From positions 28,916,738 to 28,980,737 of the forward strand of contig NC_090996.1 of assembly GCF_041146395.1 (NCBI RefSeq): 64,000 nt of DNA. The letters are read 5' to 3'. Each line of letters opens with the position of its first letter. The first letter of the stretch is position 1. Shown here piece by piece: positions 34,273 through 46,039 of the stretch. The position numbers and the translations under genes were made by a program. The notes below the pieces were generated by a model. The model had not been told where the DNA came from, ran no database searches, and saw only the letters and a program-made list of their open reading frames with translations. The DNA is from Eulemur rufifrons. Lineage: Eukaryota; Chordata; Mammalia; Primates; Lemuridae.

Positions 34273-34398
34273 GTAGCGGATCCAAGAAAAATAAACCCTA
34301 GAGAAGCTAAAATGAACTAAGAGAGAAGCGGGAGAGGGAACAAGCAGGAAAGTCATCGGATTTTGCGCTGGGGGGTGGTGTTCAGTGGAGAATTTAGG

Positions 34399-34588
34399 AC
34401 AGTGGTTACCAATCGGGCCGACTCTGTGCCCCAAGGGACACTGGCAATGTCCCGAGACATTTTTAGTTAACACAACTGGGGCCGAGGGTGCTACGGGCAC
34501 CTAGTGAGTGGAGCTGCTGAAGAACCATGGTGCACGGGACAGGCCCTACCACGAAGGATTATTTGGTCCCAAATGTTGAGAAACACAA
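34399..34588 (+). mobile_element. MER20-like hAT relic
   Basis: Begins CAGTGGTTACCAATCGGGCC, contains GGCAATGTCCCGAGACATTT and CACAACTGGGGCCGAGGGTG, ends AATGTTGAGAAACAC: the MER20 order. Part of a run of hAT relics at 34.2-34.9 kb. Confidence 0.8.
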
Positions 34589-34596
34589 CTTAGACC

Positions 34597-34755
34597 GATG
34601 GTTCTTACATCTGGCTGCATATTCGAATCACCTGGGAAGTTTTTAAAGGCCCCATGCCCGAGTGGCACCTTGTACCACTGCATCAGACACTCTGTGGGTG
34701 GGACCCAGGCATCTGGGTGATTCCATTGAACAGCCAAGGTAAGACCCACTGATTC
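34597..34755 (+). mobile_element. MER5-like fragment
   Basis: Begins CGATGGTTCTTACATCTGGC with CGAATCACCTGGGAAGTTTT and a GGGTGGGACCCAGGCATCTG core. Confidence 0.7.
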
Positions 34756-34764
34756 AGAGAGCTG

Positions 34765-34905
34765 GGAGCAGTGTTGTCACCCAGGGACCTTGTTAAAATG
34801 CAGGTTCTAAGTCAGTAGGTCTGGGGCAGAGACTGGGATTCTGCATTTGTCACAAGCTCCCAGGTGATACCAATGGTGCATCAGGGATGACTGTTGAGAG
34901 ACGTG
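34765..34905 (+). mobile_element. MER5A-like fragment
   Basis: Contains CTTGTTAAAATGCAGGTTCT, AGTCAGTAGGTCTGGGGC and CAAGCTCCCAGGTGATACCA in MER5A order. Confidence 0.8.
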
Positions 34906-37439
34906 GACTGTTAACTGGATCTCCCTGGATGCCCTCCGAGAGCCACAAGGAGAGACTAGAGTTATGTTCATTGTTGATTGCTCAACTGTGCTTCTTTGAT
35001 CGCAGTGCTTGGGTGAGACTGGACCACTTAGAGCTCCTGTTTTCATTTGGGGACATGCATAAGCCAAGTCGACAGAAATAATTAAATCACAATCTTGGGT
35101 GTTAGGGAGGCATCCACATATTTTTATTTTTTAAAAAGTCTTCAAGTGATTTCCATGTGCAACCAGGGTTAGAGCCACTGGCCCAAGTGGAGTGATTTTA
35201 AGAGAGAGCAAGCTCATAGGAAAAGTTCTCTTCCTGGGCTTCCACCCTGGGAGCCTTCCCTGTTAAACCGACACATTGTCTCTGGCAGGGTAACACATCA
35301 GCCTTTTGGCTGAGGGCACTGGTTTCTCAGAGACCGGGGTAGGGGGGAAAGATAGGTGGAAAACGTGCTAAGTGCAAACTTTGTTATTCCACTCCGGCCC
35401 ACGCTGGGCCCTGCTGCCATGCGTGTCTGCAGAATGTGGCTGGAGGAGCAGGGAGAGGCCTGCACCAGGATACAGGAGGCCGCAGTAGGGACACACACCA
35501 ATAAATAGTCCATGCAGGTTTCCTGGCAGGCAGGGACACCACAAGCATTAGTTAGGGTAAGTAACACCAGCTGCTGCAACAAACAGCCCCTGGGGTCTCG
35601 GTTACCGTGAGAGCAGCTGATTCCTCCTGCATGGAAAGTTGAATCAGGCCACCTGCGTGCTCTGAATCCAGGGCCCAGGCTCCCACCTTCTTGTGCCTCC
35701 ACCACTTGGGGGGCCCAGAGCCCTTCACTTCCGACTGTGATGATAAGGAATAGAGAGGCTGCCTGGGGATGAAGCTTGTAGCAGCCTCAGGGAGGCGAAG
35801 CCTGCAGAACTCCCGGCATCTCATGACTTTGTCCCAACCTCTGCACTAAGAGATTGACCAGACTCTAGCGTGGCTTCTAGCAGCTTAAGACTGTGTTGCT
35901 AAGAGGACCCCAGCCCCACCTAGAATGCCTGCCCGAGAGAGCTCATGCCACCAGGAGAGTTTATTGCTGGTTCCAGGGAAAACCTGGTGATGAGCAGACG
36001 GGCCCCTAACCCCCAGCTGAGAGCGGGTACTTTAGAAAGCTTGCAACTCTGTACCCTTCTCCACCCCCTGAGATGTAAATCTGACCCTCCAAGCAGTTTC
36101 CTCACCGAATCTCTGAAATGCAAGCATCCAGGGAGGTGAGTCTGGCTCCAATTCCCGGTCCCTGTGGGAGGGCGAGGGCCTGACTTTGGCCGGTGGGTGC
36201 CCTGTGCAGCCTGTTTGTGCCTGCGGTCACAGAGACGGGGAAGTTTGCTTCCCCTCCAGATAAACGCCAATTAGCAAACGCAGGTGGCCTAGGCACACGG
36301 ATGAAGGGGTCAGGTGGATCCGTTGACGCACCTTACTCCCTCGCCCGTAGCACACCCCAGCCTTCAAAAAAGTCCCCAGCCTTTTATTTCGAGGAAGTAG
36401 AGCTTGGTTCATGCTGGACACTCTTCTCTACTGCAATAGCTTTACTGAATGACAGCGTCGTCAGCGCTTTATAGTGTGGGGCTTTGTTTATCTTTGATGG
36501 GCGCAGCAGAAGCAGAGAAACTGCACGCTCACTCTCTTCCAGCCTGCAGTCTCCTGCCTGCCCCCCGCCCCGCCCCCGCCCCATGGTACCAGGCCTGCCG
36601 GCCCGCTGTGGTTCCTGCGGTGAACCCCTGGAACCCCTGTGCAGACAGCCGGTGGGGAAGGACAGAGGAGGGAGCGGAGCACCCCAGAAGCTGGCCAGCC
36701 CACTCTGCTTTCTCAGGGGCCTCGTGCTGCACAAACAGCAGTGGTGACATCGGAGCGCTTTAAGGCATTCCTGAGAAGGCCACACTCCCCACTCCCACCC
36801 TGCCGTGTCAGGCCACACCTAAGACGCCTGGCTCTTCAGGTGAGTTCTGACGTCGGACCAAGACGTGCACAGCCAGGCCGCACGGCCCTCGTCACAGTGT
36901 TGAAGATCTGATGTGTGTCTGGCCTGTGCCCAAATCCCAGCCAAGAGAAGCAGTCCCAACCAAGGCCAAGCCTTCGGTTTCAGGCTGCGTGTGGTCACGC
37001 TGAAATCAGGGACTCTAGAAAATGCCTCCCTGGTTCTGCAACCTCCAGAAACCCCCTAAAACTCCCAGCAGGTGGGAAGGCTGCAGGGGTTATGGGGAGG
37101 AAGCACCACACCCTCCCCAGCCCACCCTGCGCTGGATGCCTGCCCCGTTCTGGGACCTGGGAGGGGGGCTCCTCTTCCGGCCAGTCCTCAGCCTGAGGCT
37201 GTCCCTCTCCCCCCACTGGCCTTCCTGCCGCCTCCCGTGGGGCACAGAAAGAGGAAAGGGCTTCCTGGGGGTGATGGGGAGGGCTGCCTCCTCGTTGAAG
37301 TCTGCCTGGTTAGGCCCACTTTTGACAGATGGAGAGAAATGGAGAAAAGACAGGAGCAGCCCTGGGGGAAAGTGTCCTCTGAGCCTTGAGGGCTGAGGGG
37401 ACCCCTGTACTGGAGCGTGGGGTCACCTGTGAACGATGG

Positions 37440-37705
37440 GCTGCCAGCCCTCTCCAGGAGCATATTTAAAATCCAGAAAGGAAATGGAAAGTGTGCTACT
37501 ATTAACAGAAGGCAGGACAATGGCTGCCTTTGAGGGGTGTGGCAAGGAGAGGACTGGCACCCACGGGGGCTTCTGAGGACTGTTTCTTGGTCTGGGTGCT
37601 GTTTCCATGCTACTGCTCCGTTTGTGAAAAGGCATTAAGCTGTACATTTATAATTTTGTACTTCCCCATATGGATGTTATGCTTCTGTAAAGAAAACATT
37701 TTTTT
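37440..37705 (+). repeat. L1 3' UTR fragment
   Basis: Contains ACAATGGCTGCCTTTGAGGG, TTCTTGGTCTGGGTGCTGTT, CATTAAGCTGTACATTTATA and TATGGATGTTATGCTTCTGT, an L1 tail order. Confidence 0.7.
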
Positions 37706-37714
37706 ACATTTAGT

Positions 37715-38935
37715 AAGGCTTTGGAAAACAGTCTGGCAGGTCCTCAAAAGGTACACAAGGTACGCAGAGTAAACACAGGATCCAGGAGTTCTACTCCTAG
37801 ATAAACACCTGTCAATGAAAAAAAGCCAAACTCTGTAAAATAATTTAAAAAGGTTTATTCTGAGCCAGATTTGAGGGCCATGACCCGGAGCCACGCCCAA
37901 GAAGCCTTGAGCAAGTGGACTCGCTGTGGCTGTGTTACAGTTTGATTTTATAGATTTCAGGGAGATGGGAATTACAGGTAAAGTCATAAATCAATACATG
38001 GAAGGCGTACACTGGTTTGGCCTGAAAAGGCAGGACGTCTCGAAGCTGGGGCTTGCAGGTTACAGGTGGGTTTAAAGGCTCTTTGATTTGCTATTGGTTA
38101 ATGAAGCTTTGTCTAAAGGCTTGGAATGTTTTAAGTTAAGATAATCAGAGACAAGCTACTGGCCATATATTTGTTGTGTAAATTGAGGACCTGCAGGTGT
38201 GTCTTGCTCAGCCTCAGGCCTGTCAGTGGGTTACAAAGGATGTCCCCAAGAAGGGAGAGGGGCATGATGAGGCATGTCTGACCTCCTTCCTCATGGCTAG
38301 CAACTCAGTTTTAGGGTCTCTGTTGGCCAAGAGGGTGTCCATTTAGTCAGCTGGCTGGAGGGGATTGAGATTTTGTTTTAGTTCACACATCCAAGAGAAC
38401 TGAAGAAAATCTGTTCGAACAAAACTTGTACACAAATGCCCATAACAACATCATTCACAAGACCCAAAAAAGTGGCAACAAGCCAATGTCCATGAGCAGA
38501 TGAATGGATAACTAGGGTGTGGTCTGTCCATGCAACAGAAATAGCAGTTGGCAATAAAAAGTGAAGTACTCATTCATGCTATCAGATGAATGCACCTTGA
38601 AAAATTATGCTAAGTGAAAGAAGGCAGGCACAAAAGGTCACATATTATATAATTCCATTTATAAGAAATTTCCAGAATAGGCAAATCCACAGGGATAGAA
38701 AGCAGATTAGTGGTTGCCTGGGGCTGGGGGTGGGGCTGAGAGGCTTGGGGAATAATAGCTAAGCAGTAGGAGGTATCTTTGACCAATACCAATGAAAATG
38801 CTCTGAAATTGATTGTGGTGAAGGTTGGACCACTCTGTTTATATACTGAAAGCCATTGACTTGTATACTTTAAATGGATGAGTCGTATGTTATGGGAATT
38901 ATATCTCAATAAAGCTGTTTTTAGAGATTCAGCCG
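37715..38935 (+). repeat. L1M 3' end split by a solo LTR
   Basis: L1 ORF2 end (GGAGTTCTACTCCTAGATAA) breaks at 37809, resumes at 38388 (CCAAGAGAACTGAAG), and continues through TATAATTCCATTTATAAGAA, TTAGTGGTTGCCTGGGGC and ATATCTCAATAAAGCTG at 38930. Confidence 0.88.
37810..38387 (-). mobile_element. Solo LTR of an endogenous retrovirus, inserted in an L1
   Basis: A 578-bp block from TGTCAATG to GTTCACA interrupting an L1. TG and CA ends, 4-bp flanks CACC (37806-37809) and CATC (38388-38391), and TTTATT near 37855 (AATAAA in reverse) indicate a class I LTR on the minus strand. No retroviral genes are present. The family is not assigned. Confidence 0.7.
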
Positions 38936-39654
38936 GGCATCAGCTGTAGAAAGGGTACCAGACCAATCAGAATGAATGCCGGTGGAGGATCACAACCTGC
39001 AGGGACGCACCGGTGCCCACCAAGTGAGCCCAGCCACTGGGCAAATGTGGACAGTCTGTCGGCTTCTCAGGCCCAGGGAGACTCAGAATTGCGAGCTTAT
39101 GTGGAGAGTACTGCAGGCAGGAGATACAGGCGAGGTGGAGCCCAACCCTTGGGTTCCCTAAAAACAGATCCTGAGAGCAGGCTGCGGGTGGGAATAGTTT
39201 ATTTGGGAAGGATCTGTTAGCGAGACGGTGAGGGGTTCCGGGTCTCCTCGGGACGAAAGTGGGTGCCTTGCCTTGGTGCTGCCTCGAGCAATTGCCCCAC
39301 CTGGGAAGAAGGACAAGGGTGGGCCCCAGGCCCCCCGTCTTGATGTTGCCCCACCTTAATCCTGTCCCAAGTGACTGCCATACCTGGGGGAGGAGCCCCA
39401 GGCAATGATTGGGCCATGAGCCCCTTAAAAATTGTCTTTCAATGTAAGATGACATTAGAGTCAGATAGTAGTTTTTGCCATATATAACAGGAGAACAGAG
39501 AAAAGTTTAATTTTATTCATGTGGTTGATGAACACTCAGGCCACGTGGCGTGAGAGGAATTCCCCCCAAATGCCAACAGGGTAATGGACAAGAGGCTGGA
39601 GTGAGAAAGAAGCCCTTTTGGAAAAGCTGTCTATGTTTTCTTTTGTGCAATCAA

Positions 39655-39850
39655 CAAACATGTCTTGAGCATCTCCTTTGTGTCTGACACTGTGGCAGGC
39701 ACTGGGTGTGTGGAGCTGGGGAGTGGGGAGAAAAGCTTGGCTGTTCCCAGCTGAGATGATTATCAATTTCTTGCACGCCTTTTTCATTCCACCTCTGTTT
39801 ACTGAGCACCTACTATGTGCCACGCCCAGGTTGGGGATACTGAGGCGGAA
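39655..39850 (-). repeat. L2/MIR-like fragments, reverse
   Basis: Two pieces: CTTGAGCATCTCCTTTGTGT with CTGTGGCAGGCACTGGG, and TTACTGAGCACCTACTATGT GCC. Confidence 0.5.
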
Positions 39851-39953
39851 ACAAATCCAGCCTGACCCCAAAAGACTCTTGCAATGAGTAGGCAGTGCCC
39901 ACAACCCACGTGGGGAAATCCAACTCCCTTGGCTAGAACCGTGCCTGCCTGCC

Positions 39954-40047
39954 GGGGGGGGGGGGGCGGAGGGGGAGGAGGAAGGGCTGATTACTCTTCG
40001 TCAGCAGCAGCTGTCTGAGCCCTGGGCCCCCACCCCCACCCCCACAC
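39954..40047. repeat. Poly-G run and CCCCCA repeats
   Basis: A run of 13 G at 39954-39966, then CACCCCCACCCCCACCCCCA near 40030. Confidence 0.85.
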
Positions 40048-40175
40048 TGTCCGTCTGTGACTCTTCCCCTCTATTCTGACGTTCAAGGTCTGGAGCAGCT
40101 GTTCACAGGTTACTCCTCAAGGCAGCAGGGATCCCAAGGGACTTGGCCTCTAGAGGTGGCCAGGGCAGGGGCAGT

Positions 40176-40195
40176 GGCTGGCTGGCTGGCTGGCT
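40176..40195. repeat. GGCT microsatellite
   Basis: Five GGCT units, directly before the short hAT-like element. Confidence 0.9.
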
Positions 40196-40221
40196 TGTCA
40201 TCCAGGGGGCTTGAGAACTCT

Positions 40222-40325
40222 TAGGGTGACCCGCTCATCCTGGTTTGCCCAGAACTGTCCTGATTTTATCACTGCAAGTCCTGCATCCCAGATGTCCGGG
40301 CACACTGGGATGGTGGGTCACCCTA
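40222..40325. mobile_element. Short hAT-like element with inverted ends
   Basis: About 104 bp bounded by TAGGGTGACC and GGTCACCCTA, with the internal halves CCTGGTTTGCCCAGAACTG and CCGGGCACACTGGGATGG also roughly complementary. AGAACT-type sequence on both sides may be the target copy. Confidence 0.7.
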
Positions 40326-40589
40326 GAACTTGGGTCCTAGGCAGCTTTTCAGGGTGCTGCTGCCTGGGTCCCGCCTCAGACCAATTCACTTGGTGTCTCG
40401 GGGTTGGGGCTGGACGTGGATCTTGTTGGGGGGGACTTTCCAGGGGATTCTCATGTGCAGCCCGGGCTGAGGGCTCCTCCTTGGTGAGGGTGAGGCCGGG
40501 CCCAGGGCCAGTTGGGGGAAGATCTTCCTCTGCGAGCTCCTGCGGGAGCTGAGCTGAGCAGCGGAGAAGGACCACGGGGACCCGGCTCA

Positions 40590-40735
40590 TTCACTCATCA
40601 GTTACGCATAGGGGCCCACTATGGGTCAGGTGCCGTCCCGGGGCTGGGGACATGGGGAGGGGCACAGGGCACAGTCAAGGAACTTACATTCGAGTGGGGG
40701 AAACAGACAGTAAACAAAGAGGCCATCTGGATACG
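40590..40735 (-). repeat. L2-like fragment, reverse
   Basis: Contains ATGGGTCAGGTGCCGTCCCG, AGGAACTTACATTCGAGTGG and GACAGTAAACAAAGAGG. Confidence 0.75.
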
Positions 40736-40822
40736 TCCGGATGACGGACGAGGAAGGAACTCGACGGGATGATTATGACTGGGGCGCGTGGGTGTGGGGC
40801 GACTTGGACACGGTGCTCACCC

Positions 40823-41250
40823 CCAGGCTGCTGCCGGGAATCGCCAGCAACTGGGAGGCTTAGAACGGTGGAAATTTATTCTCTCACAGCTCTGGTGGGC
40901 AGAGTCCAAAATCAGGGCGTTGGCAAGGTTGGTTCCACGTCTGTCTCCTGGCTTCCGGTGGCTTCTAGATACCCTTGGTGGTCCTTGGCTTGTGGCAGTG
41001 TCACCCCTGTCATTGCACGGCCTTTTCCTCTGTGTCTCTTTGTGTCTCCATGTGGCTTTGTCCCCTCTCTCTGCAAGAACCTTCTAAGAACACCAGCGCC
41101 CGTTGGCCTATTAAAAAATCAGGGTGATCCCACCCCAATATCCGTAATTATATCTGCAAAGATTCTTTTTCCAAATAAGGTCAAATTCCCAGGTTCCAGG
41201 GTTTAGCGTGTGTACATACCTATTTGGGGGCCACAGTTCCACCCACTACA
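40823..41250 (-). mobile_element. MLT-like LTR, reverse
   Basis: Contains AAATTTATTCTCTCACAGCT near the left end, CCTTGGTGGTCCTTGGCTTG in the middle and TTCCAAATAAGGTCAAATTC toward the right, the reverse of the forward copies above. Confidence 0.78.
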
Positions 41251-41316
41251 GGGCAGGGAAGGCCTCCGAGGTTGTGTTTGGTGTGAATCGTCCCAGAATC
41301 GGGTAGGGATGTAGGG

Positions 41317-41582
41317 CAGTGGTCCCCAACCTTTTTGGCACCAGGGACAGGTTTCATGGAAGACAATTTTTCCACGGATGGTGGTGGGGGAGGCCGAGTC
41401 AGGTGATGCGAGCGATGGGGGGTGGCTGTAAACACAGATGAAGCTTCACTCTCTCGCCCAATGCTCACCTCCTAAGTTTCATGGAAGACAACTTTTCCAT
41501 GGAACCGGGTAGGGGTGGGGTTGTGGGGGTAGGGAGAGGGCCAGTTCCTAGCAGGCCATGGACTGGGGTTTGGGGACCGCAG
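41317..41582 (+). mobile_element. Non-autonomous hAT element with perfect 8-bp target duplication
   Basis: Ends form inverted repeats, CAGTGGTCCCCAACC at the left and GGTTTGGGGACCGCAG at the right. Flanked by identical 8-bp copies ATGTAGGG (41309-41316 and 41583-41590), the hAT signature. The internal TTTCATGGAAGACAA motif occurs twice (about 41352 and 41478). Another copy of the family is at 27719-27886. Confidence 0.9.
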
Positions 41583-41929
41583 ATGTAGGGGGTGCAGGAG
41601 GTGCTGGCGGAACGGGCTGTGAGGCAGTGCAGGGAAGGGCCAATACGGAGGCGTGACTGAGCCTCTGTGGGCATCTGGGCTCAGTCTTGCCAGGACCCCT
41701 GGAGACTGTGTAGAACACGAGCCTCAGAGTCACCCACCTGAGGGCGAGGGGACTGCGTGTTCAGACGTCAAGTCCTGAAAGTCATTGATTGGGGGAAGCT
41801 TCCGGGAGCTTTACCACCCCGGCCCCTTTGGACTCTGCAGCTGGGCCCAGCGGCTTCTGGAGGATGGAAAAAGTTCCCAGGCAAAGAGAGCAAGGTGTTG
41901 GCAGGTACCAGAATGGTCCTGGTGGGGCC

Positions 41930-42230
41930 CTGACTGTTGGTGCTCCGGGAAATGACATCTGAGCTGCCGCCTGAAGGACACAAAAGAGCTGGCCACGTGA
42001 CAAGCGTGCCAGGGCACGCCAAGCAAAGGAGATGCCAAGGGCAAAGTCCCCAAGGCAACAGCGAGCTTGGTGCGTTCCAAGTACAGCCACCAAGAGCAAT
42101 GGGCAGTGTGGCCAGAGCTGGAGAGAGTGGGGGAGGTGGCAGGAGCTGAGACGGGACCAGTCTCCAGGGCCATGCCACGTAGAGCTGAGATCCGATTGTG
42201 CGGGCAGGGCTAAGCCTTCGGACGGTTTTG
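41930..42230 (-). repeat. L2-like fragment, reverse
   Basis: Contains AAATGACATCTGAGCTGCCG and AGGAGATGCCAAGGGCAAAG, a worn version of the L2-like block. Confidence 0.5.
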
Positions 42231-43009
42231 AGCAGGAGCTCCCAGGATCCAGTTGCTGTCGGACAACAATCTCACTTCGTGTGCGTCTGGAGGACAGATT
42301 ACTGTAGGGAGGGGCACAAGAGGACAGAGGAGAGAGGGTGTCACCCAGCTGGGTGGCCTTGCCAGTCCCTTCCCTTCTCTGGGCTCCAGCTTCCCATCTG
42401 GAGAATGAGGCCTCGTGTCCTTCAGAAGGGTGTTGGCGACTCCCATTAACTGGGTCGTGGAGGACACACAGGGAGGGTCTTGACACAGCCCCTCCGGCAG
42501 ACGTGGCCGTGCTCGGACCCATCCAATGCAGGGAGGGGCCTTTCTCAAGGTCTCCACTGTCTGGTTGGGTTTTTCCAAAAGTGAACTGAGCTAAAACTAT
42601 GAATTATGAATGCCCTGTCTTAGAGGTCTGAAGACCAAGTGAGTGTGAGCAATGACAATTCAGTCTTCGAGGTGCCTTGGCAACGTCCACACAGCCCCCG
42701 GCCGGCTGGTCATCTCACTCCAGCTCTAGGAAGCAGGAACTGACGGGCAGTTTTCTGCGGCCGGCAGCATAGCGCCGACTCAGCATCCATGTTGAGCGTG
42801 GAGAAGGCCGGACCGAATTCTGAGAAAGTTGCATAACTGCAGAGGCCTGGGTTTCCCCAGATGGAATCCAAGCGTGGCCACATCTCAGCACCCCAAACAT
42901 CCGTGTACCCAGACCCCATCTGTTTGGCTGCCAGGAAGTCCAGCCTTTTTCATGGTTTTCCTCCCCAAATAAATCCAAGAACTCCAAGGGGGGCACTGGG
43001 TACCAGCGT

Positions 43010-43145
43010 ATCAAGGGTGTTACCATCGGCCAGGCACGGTGCTGACACTTTATACGAGGAAGGACTGTTGTTCCCATTTTAGAGCAGAGGAGACGGAACC
43101 TCAGAGATGTGAATTCACCTGCGGAAGATGCTCATAGGTAGCCAC
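43010..43145 (-). repeat. MIR, reverse
   Basis: Contains GGCCAGGCACGGTGCTGACA and TCCCATTTTAGAGCAGAGGA. Confidence 0.8.
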
Positions 43146-43479
43146 TGAAATCCGTTTTCTCCATCCTCTGTAAAAGTAGGACAGGAGTCAAGCACGTAAC
43201 TGGATGATATTTCTCAGCGTCCCTGCATTTGTGTGGTCGTGTGACTGGGTTTTCTCCAGTGGCACCTGTGGGTCTAGCTCCTCGGTACTCTCCTTCCTCT
43301 TCCACCTGCTGGATGTGGAAGTCAGCAGGCCCTAGGGTACAGGGGGGCCTCCAGATAGAAAGCGCCGGGGTTCTCCTAAGTGGAGACAACCGCCCTGCCA
43401 CCTGCAACGCCAACCGGTACTATTACATCAATTTCTAGGAAATGCAACGTGTAGTTAATACAGCAGCCTCGCCTAGATT

Positions 43480-43570
43480 ACTTCATGATGCCCAAAGTTG
43501 TGGCAGAGCCAGGATTTGAACCCAGGTTGTCAGACTCCAAGGGTCTCAGCGCTTGACTGTCATGGTGTAT
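43480..43570 (-). repeat. MIR fragment, reverse
   Basis: Contains GCAGAGCCAGGATTTGAACC CAGG and TCTCAGCGCTTGACTGTCAT. Confidence 0.8.
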
Positions 43571-44625
43571 GGCCGTGGGGCTGCGTGCCTTCAGGGGACC
43601 CGGAAGCGTAAGTGCCCCATGAGATTGTCCCACAAGGCCTGACTCTGCCAGCACATTCGCTCCGCTACTTCTGCTGGCCTCGGCCACCCTAAACCGCTAG
43701 TGGGTTTGGAGTCAAGTGGTCGGAACCGCCGTGGCTGCTGCACAGGGTGCAGCCAAGGCCATTCCACTGCTGCCACCGTCTGCGGAGCTGGACAGGGCAC
43801 AGATGTCCCTGCCGTTGTGGCTAGCCATGCTGGGACTTCCAGCTCAAGCCCGATGCTCTTGCAGGACGAGGCTGTCATCACTGCTGGGGAAGAGGTCTGC
43901 GTGGTCTCCCAGACAGCACGGCTGCCTCTCTCTTCGTGTCACGCTACTAGCAGGTGCCACCGGCAAGGCTGCCCGGGCCCTCGGGCGCACTGCACACAAG
44001 CACTTCAGTGCCAAGGTGGCCGGCTCAGGGACTGCGCGCGCGCCCGGAGCCCTCACCCCTCTCTGACCCCGGCTTCTGTGCTGAGTCTAAGCTACCACTC
44101 GAGGGCCCCCGTCCCCTCCCAGGGGGCCTCGTTTCTGGCAGCCCTCGCTGCACACAGATGCCACATCGCATGAGCTGTGTTCGGGCATCCCGAGTGCCAG
44201 CAGGGAGAGGCACCCGAGCTGGGGGTCCCATTTCTCCTCAGCCCCCCTGCCTGTGAGTTGAGACTGGCAGGGGCGAGGGCCCTGCTGCTTACCTGGTGAC
44301 AGGCCCTGAGCACCAGCCGGGTCAGGGTGCACGCGGGCACGGAGGGCAGGTGGCGGCCACTCTCCTCGGCAGCTCCAGTCCTAGCTGCGGGGCCTGTATA
44401 TGGAAAAAGGAAGGCAGAGAGGCCAGTGACTCATTTAGGGCCACCCTGCTAGTAAATCCCCGCCAAGTAAGTGGGTGGCAGAAGCGGAGTGGAGACGCTG
44501 TCCCCAGTGTCTCCATGGTGGTGGTTGGCCGGTGCCCACTGTGTTCATGCCCGTGAGGTCTCAGTGAACCTTCACTCCCAACAGCAGTCCCTGCACCCGT
44601 AGCTAGAGGACAACCCTCACCATTC

Positions 44626-44925
44626 CTTTTTTTTTTTTTTTCTTGAGACAGAGTCTCACTCTGTCACCCGGGCTAGAGTGCCGTGGCGTCAGCCTAGCTC
44701 ACAGCAACCTCCAACTCCCGGGCTCAAGTGATCCTCCTGCCTCAGCCTCCCGAGTAGCTGGACCACAGTCACACGCATCACCACACCTGGCTAAGTTTTT
44801 CTCTGTTTAGTGGAGACGGGCTCTCGCTCTTGCTCGGGCAGGTCTTGAGCTCCTGAGCTCAAGCGATCCTCCCGCCTCGGCCTCCCAGAGTGCTAGGATC
44901 ACAGGCGTCACCACCGCGTCCGGCC
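44626..44925 (-). repeat. Alu (dimeric)
   Basis: Reverse Alu, poly-T start to CCGCGTCCGGCC end. Target copies ACAACCCTCACCATTC and ACGACCCTCACCATTC flank it with one mismatch. Confidence 0.95.
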
Positions 44926-45088
44926 AACGACCCTCACCATTCTGGGACCAGTTCTGCCTGCGTGTACCCAGAGCCAGTGGCCAGGGCCAGACACGGGGAG
45001 GAGGATAAATACTCTAGCTCCCTCCTGCCGATTGGAGACTTGGAGGTGTCTCCAGAGTCCCCTGTGGGGTGAGTCACATTTACCCCTT

Positions 45089-45515
45089 GTACGGGCTGAA
45101 TTGGGTCCCCCTAAACCCCTGCCTCAAAATTCACATGTTGAAGTCCTAACCCCTGTACGTATTTGGGGACAGGTCATTGCAGATGTTAATTATTAATGGT
45201 TAAGATGAGCTCACACTGGAGTAGGGTAAGTCCCTGATCCAATGTGACTGGTGTCCTTATGAAAAGGGGAATTTGGACACACACGGGGAAGGCGTCATGT
45301 GAAGACTGGATTGCGCCACCACAAGCCTAGGACCTGCCAGAAGCTAGGAGGGGGCCTGGGACAGACCCTTCCCCAGAGCCTTCGGAAGGAGTGTGGCCCT
45401 ACAGACTCCTTGACCTTGGACTTTTGGCCTCCAGAACTGTGAGACAAGGAATTTCTGATTTTTCAGCCACTCGGTTGGTGGTGCTTTGTCATGGCGGCCC
45501 TGGGAAGTGACTACA
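45089..45515 (+). mobile_element. MLT-like LTR
   Basis: Contains CACATGTTGAAGTCCTAACC, AATGTGACTGGTGTCCTTAT, TTTTGGCCTCCAGAACTGTG and GGCCCTGGGAAGTGACTAC. Confidence 0.8.
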
Positions 45516-46039
45516 TCTTCCGTGGGCCTTTGCCTGATGCCACACCCCTGCGTGGCCCACCTCCTCCCTCCTGGGGGACACTGCCTACTCGCTGACGATC
45601 ACGTGCACCCTCGTCACAGGGTAGGGTCTGTGTCTGGGGACTCCCGCCTAAGGCAGCAGGTCGTGAGGAACCGTGGCAAACTGGCCAGGGGCAGACAGAG
45701 AGCGGAAATGGTGAGCTAGAGTCTGCAGCCACATCCAAAGGATGACAGCACTGCTTGGCTCCCGCCACGGGGGACGCAGCAGGCTCAGTGTCACCTGAGC
45801 TTCCGGTTTCTCTTGAGAAATGTGGATCAAAAATAAATGTGACCTCTGGTTTTTAAATGTTGGCAGTCAACTCCATGCACTCTGTTTCTTGTTTGTGGTT
45901 TTAGACTACGCAGGTCCAACCCAAAGATGTCTGGAGAGTAGACTTGGCCTTTGGGGTGGCGATTTGCAACCTCGAGTTAAGGGCTTGGCAGGGTCCACAC
46001 TCCCCAGCTTTGTGTGGCGGGAAGAGCCGTGAGCAGGAG

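Larger units (their letters stand above)
19701..37430. other. Intergenic interval, left part
   Basis: No conserved gene recognised. Repeats are listed separately. Nothing assignable in 22565-22885, 23355-23935, 24105-24485, 24650-25335, 26905-27260, 27390-27715, 28315-28480, 28760-29085, 29240-29735, 30460-30765, 32080-32700, 33075-33545 and 34910-37430. The last holds a possible hAT tail at 35130-35190 and a GC-rich patch near 36545-36660 that lacks gene evidence. Confidence 0.6.

Noticed and set aside
41768..42522. 246-codon minus-strand frame
   Set aside because: No domain; overlaps an L2-like relic and competes with equal frames on the other strand.
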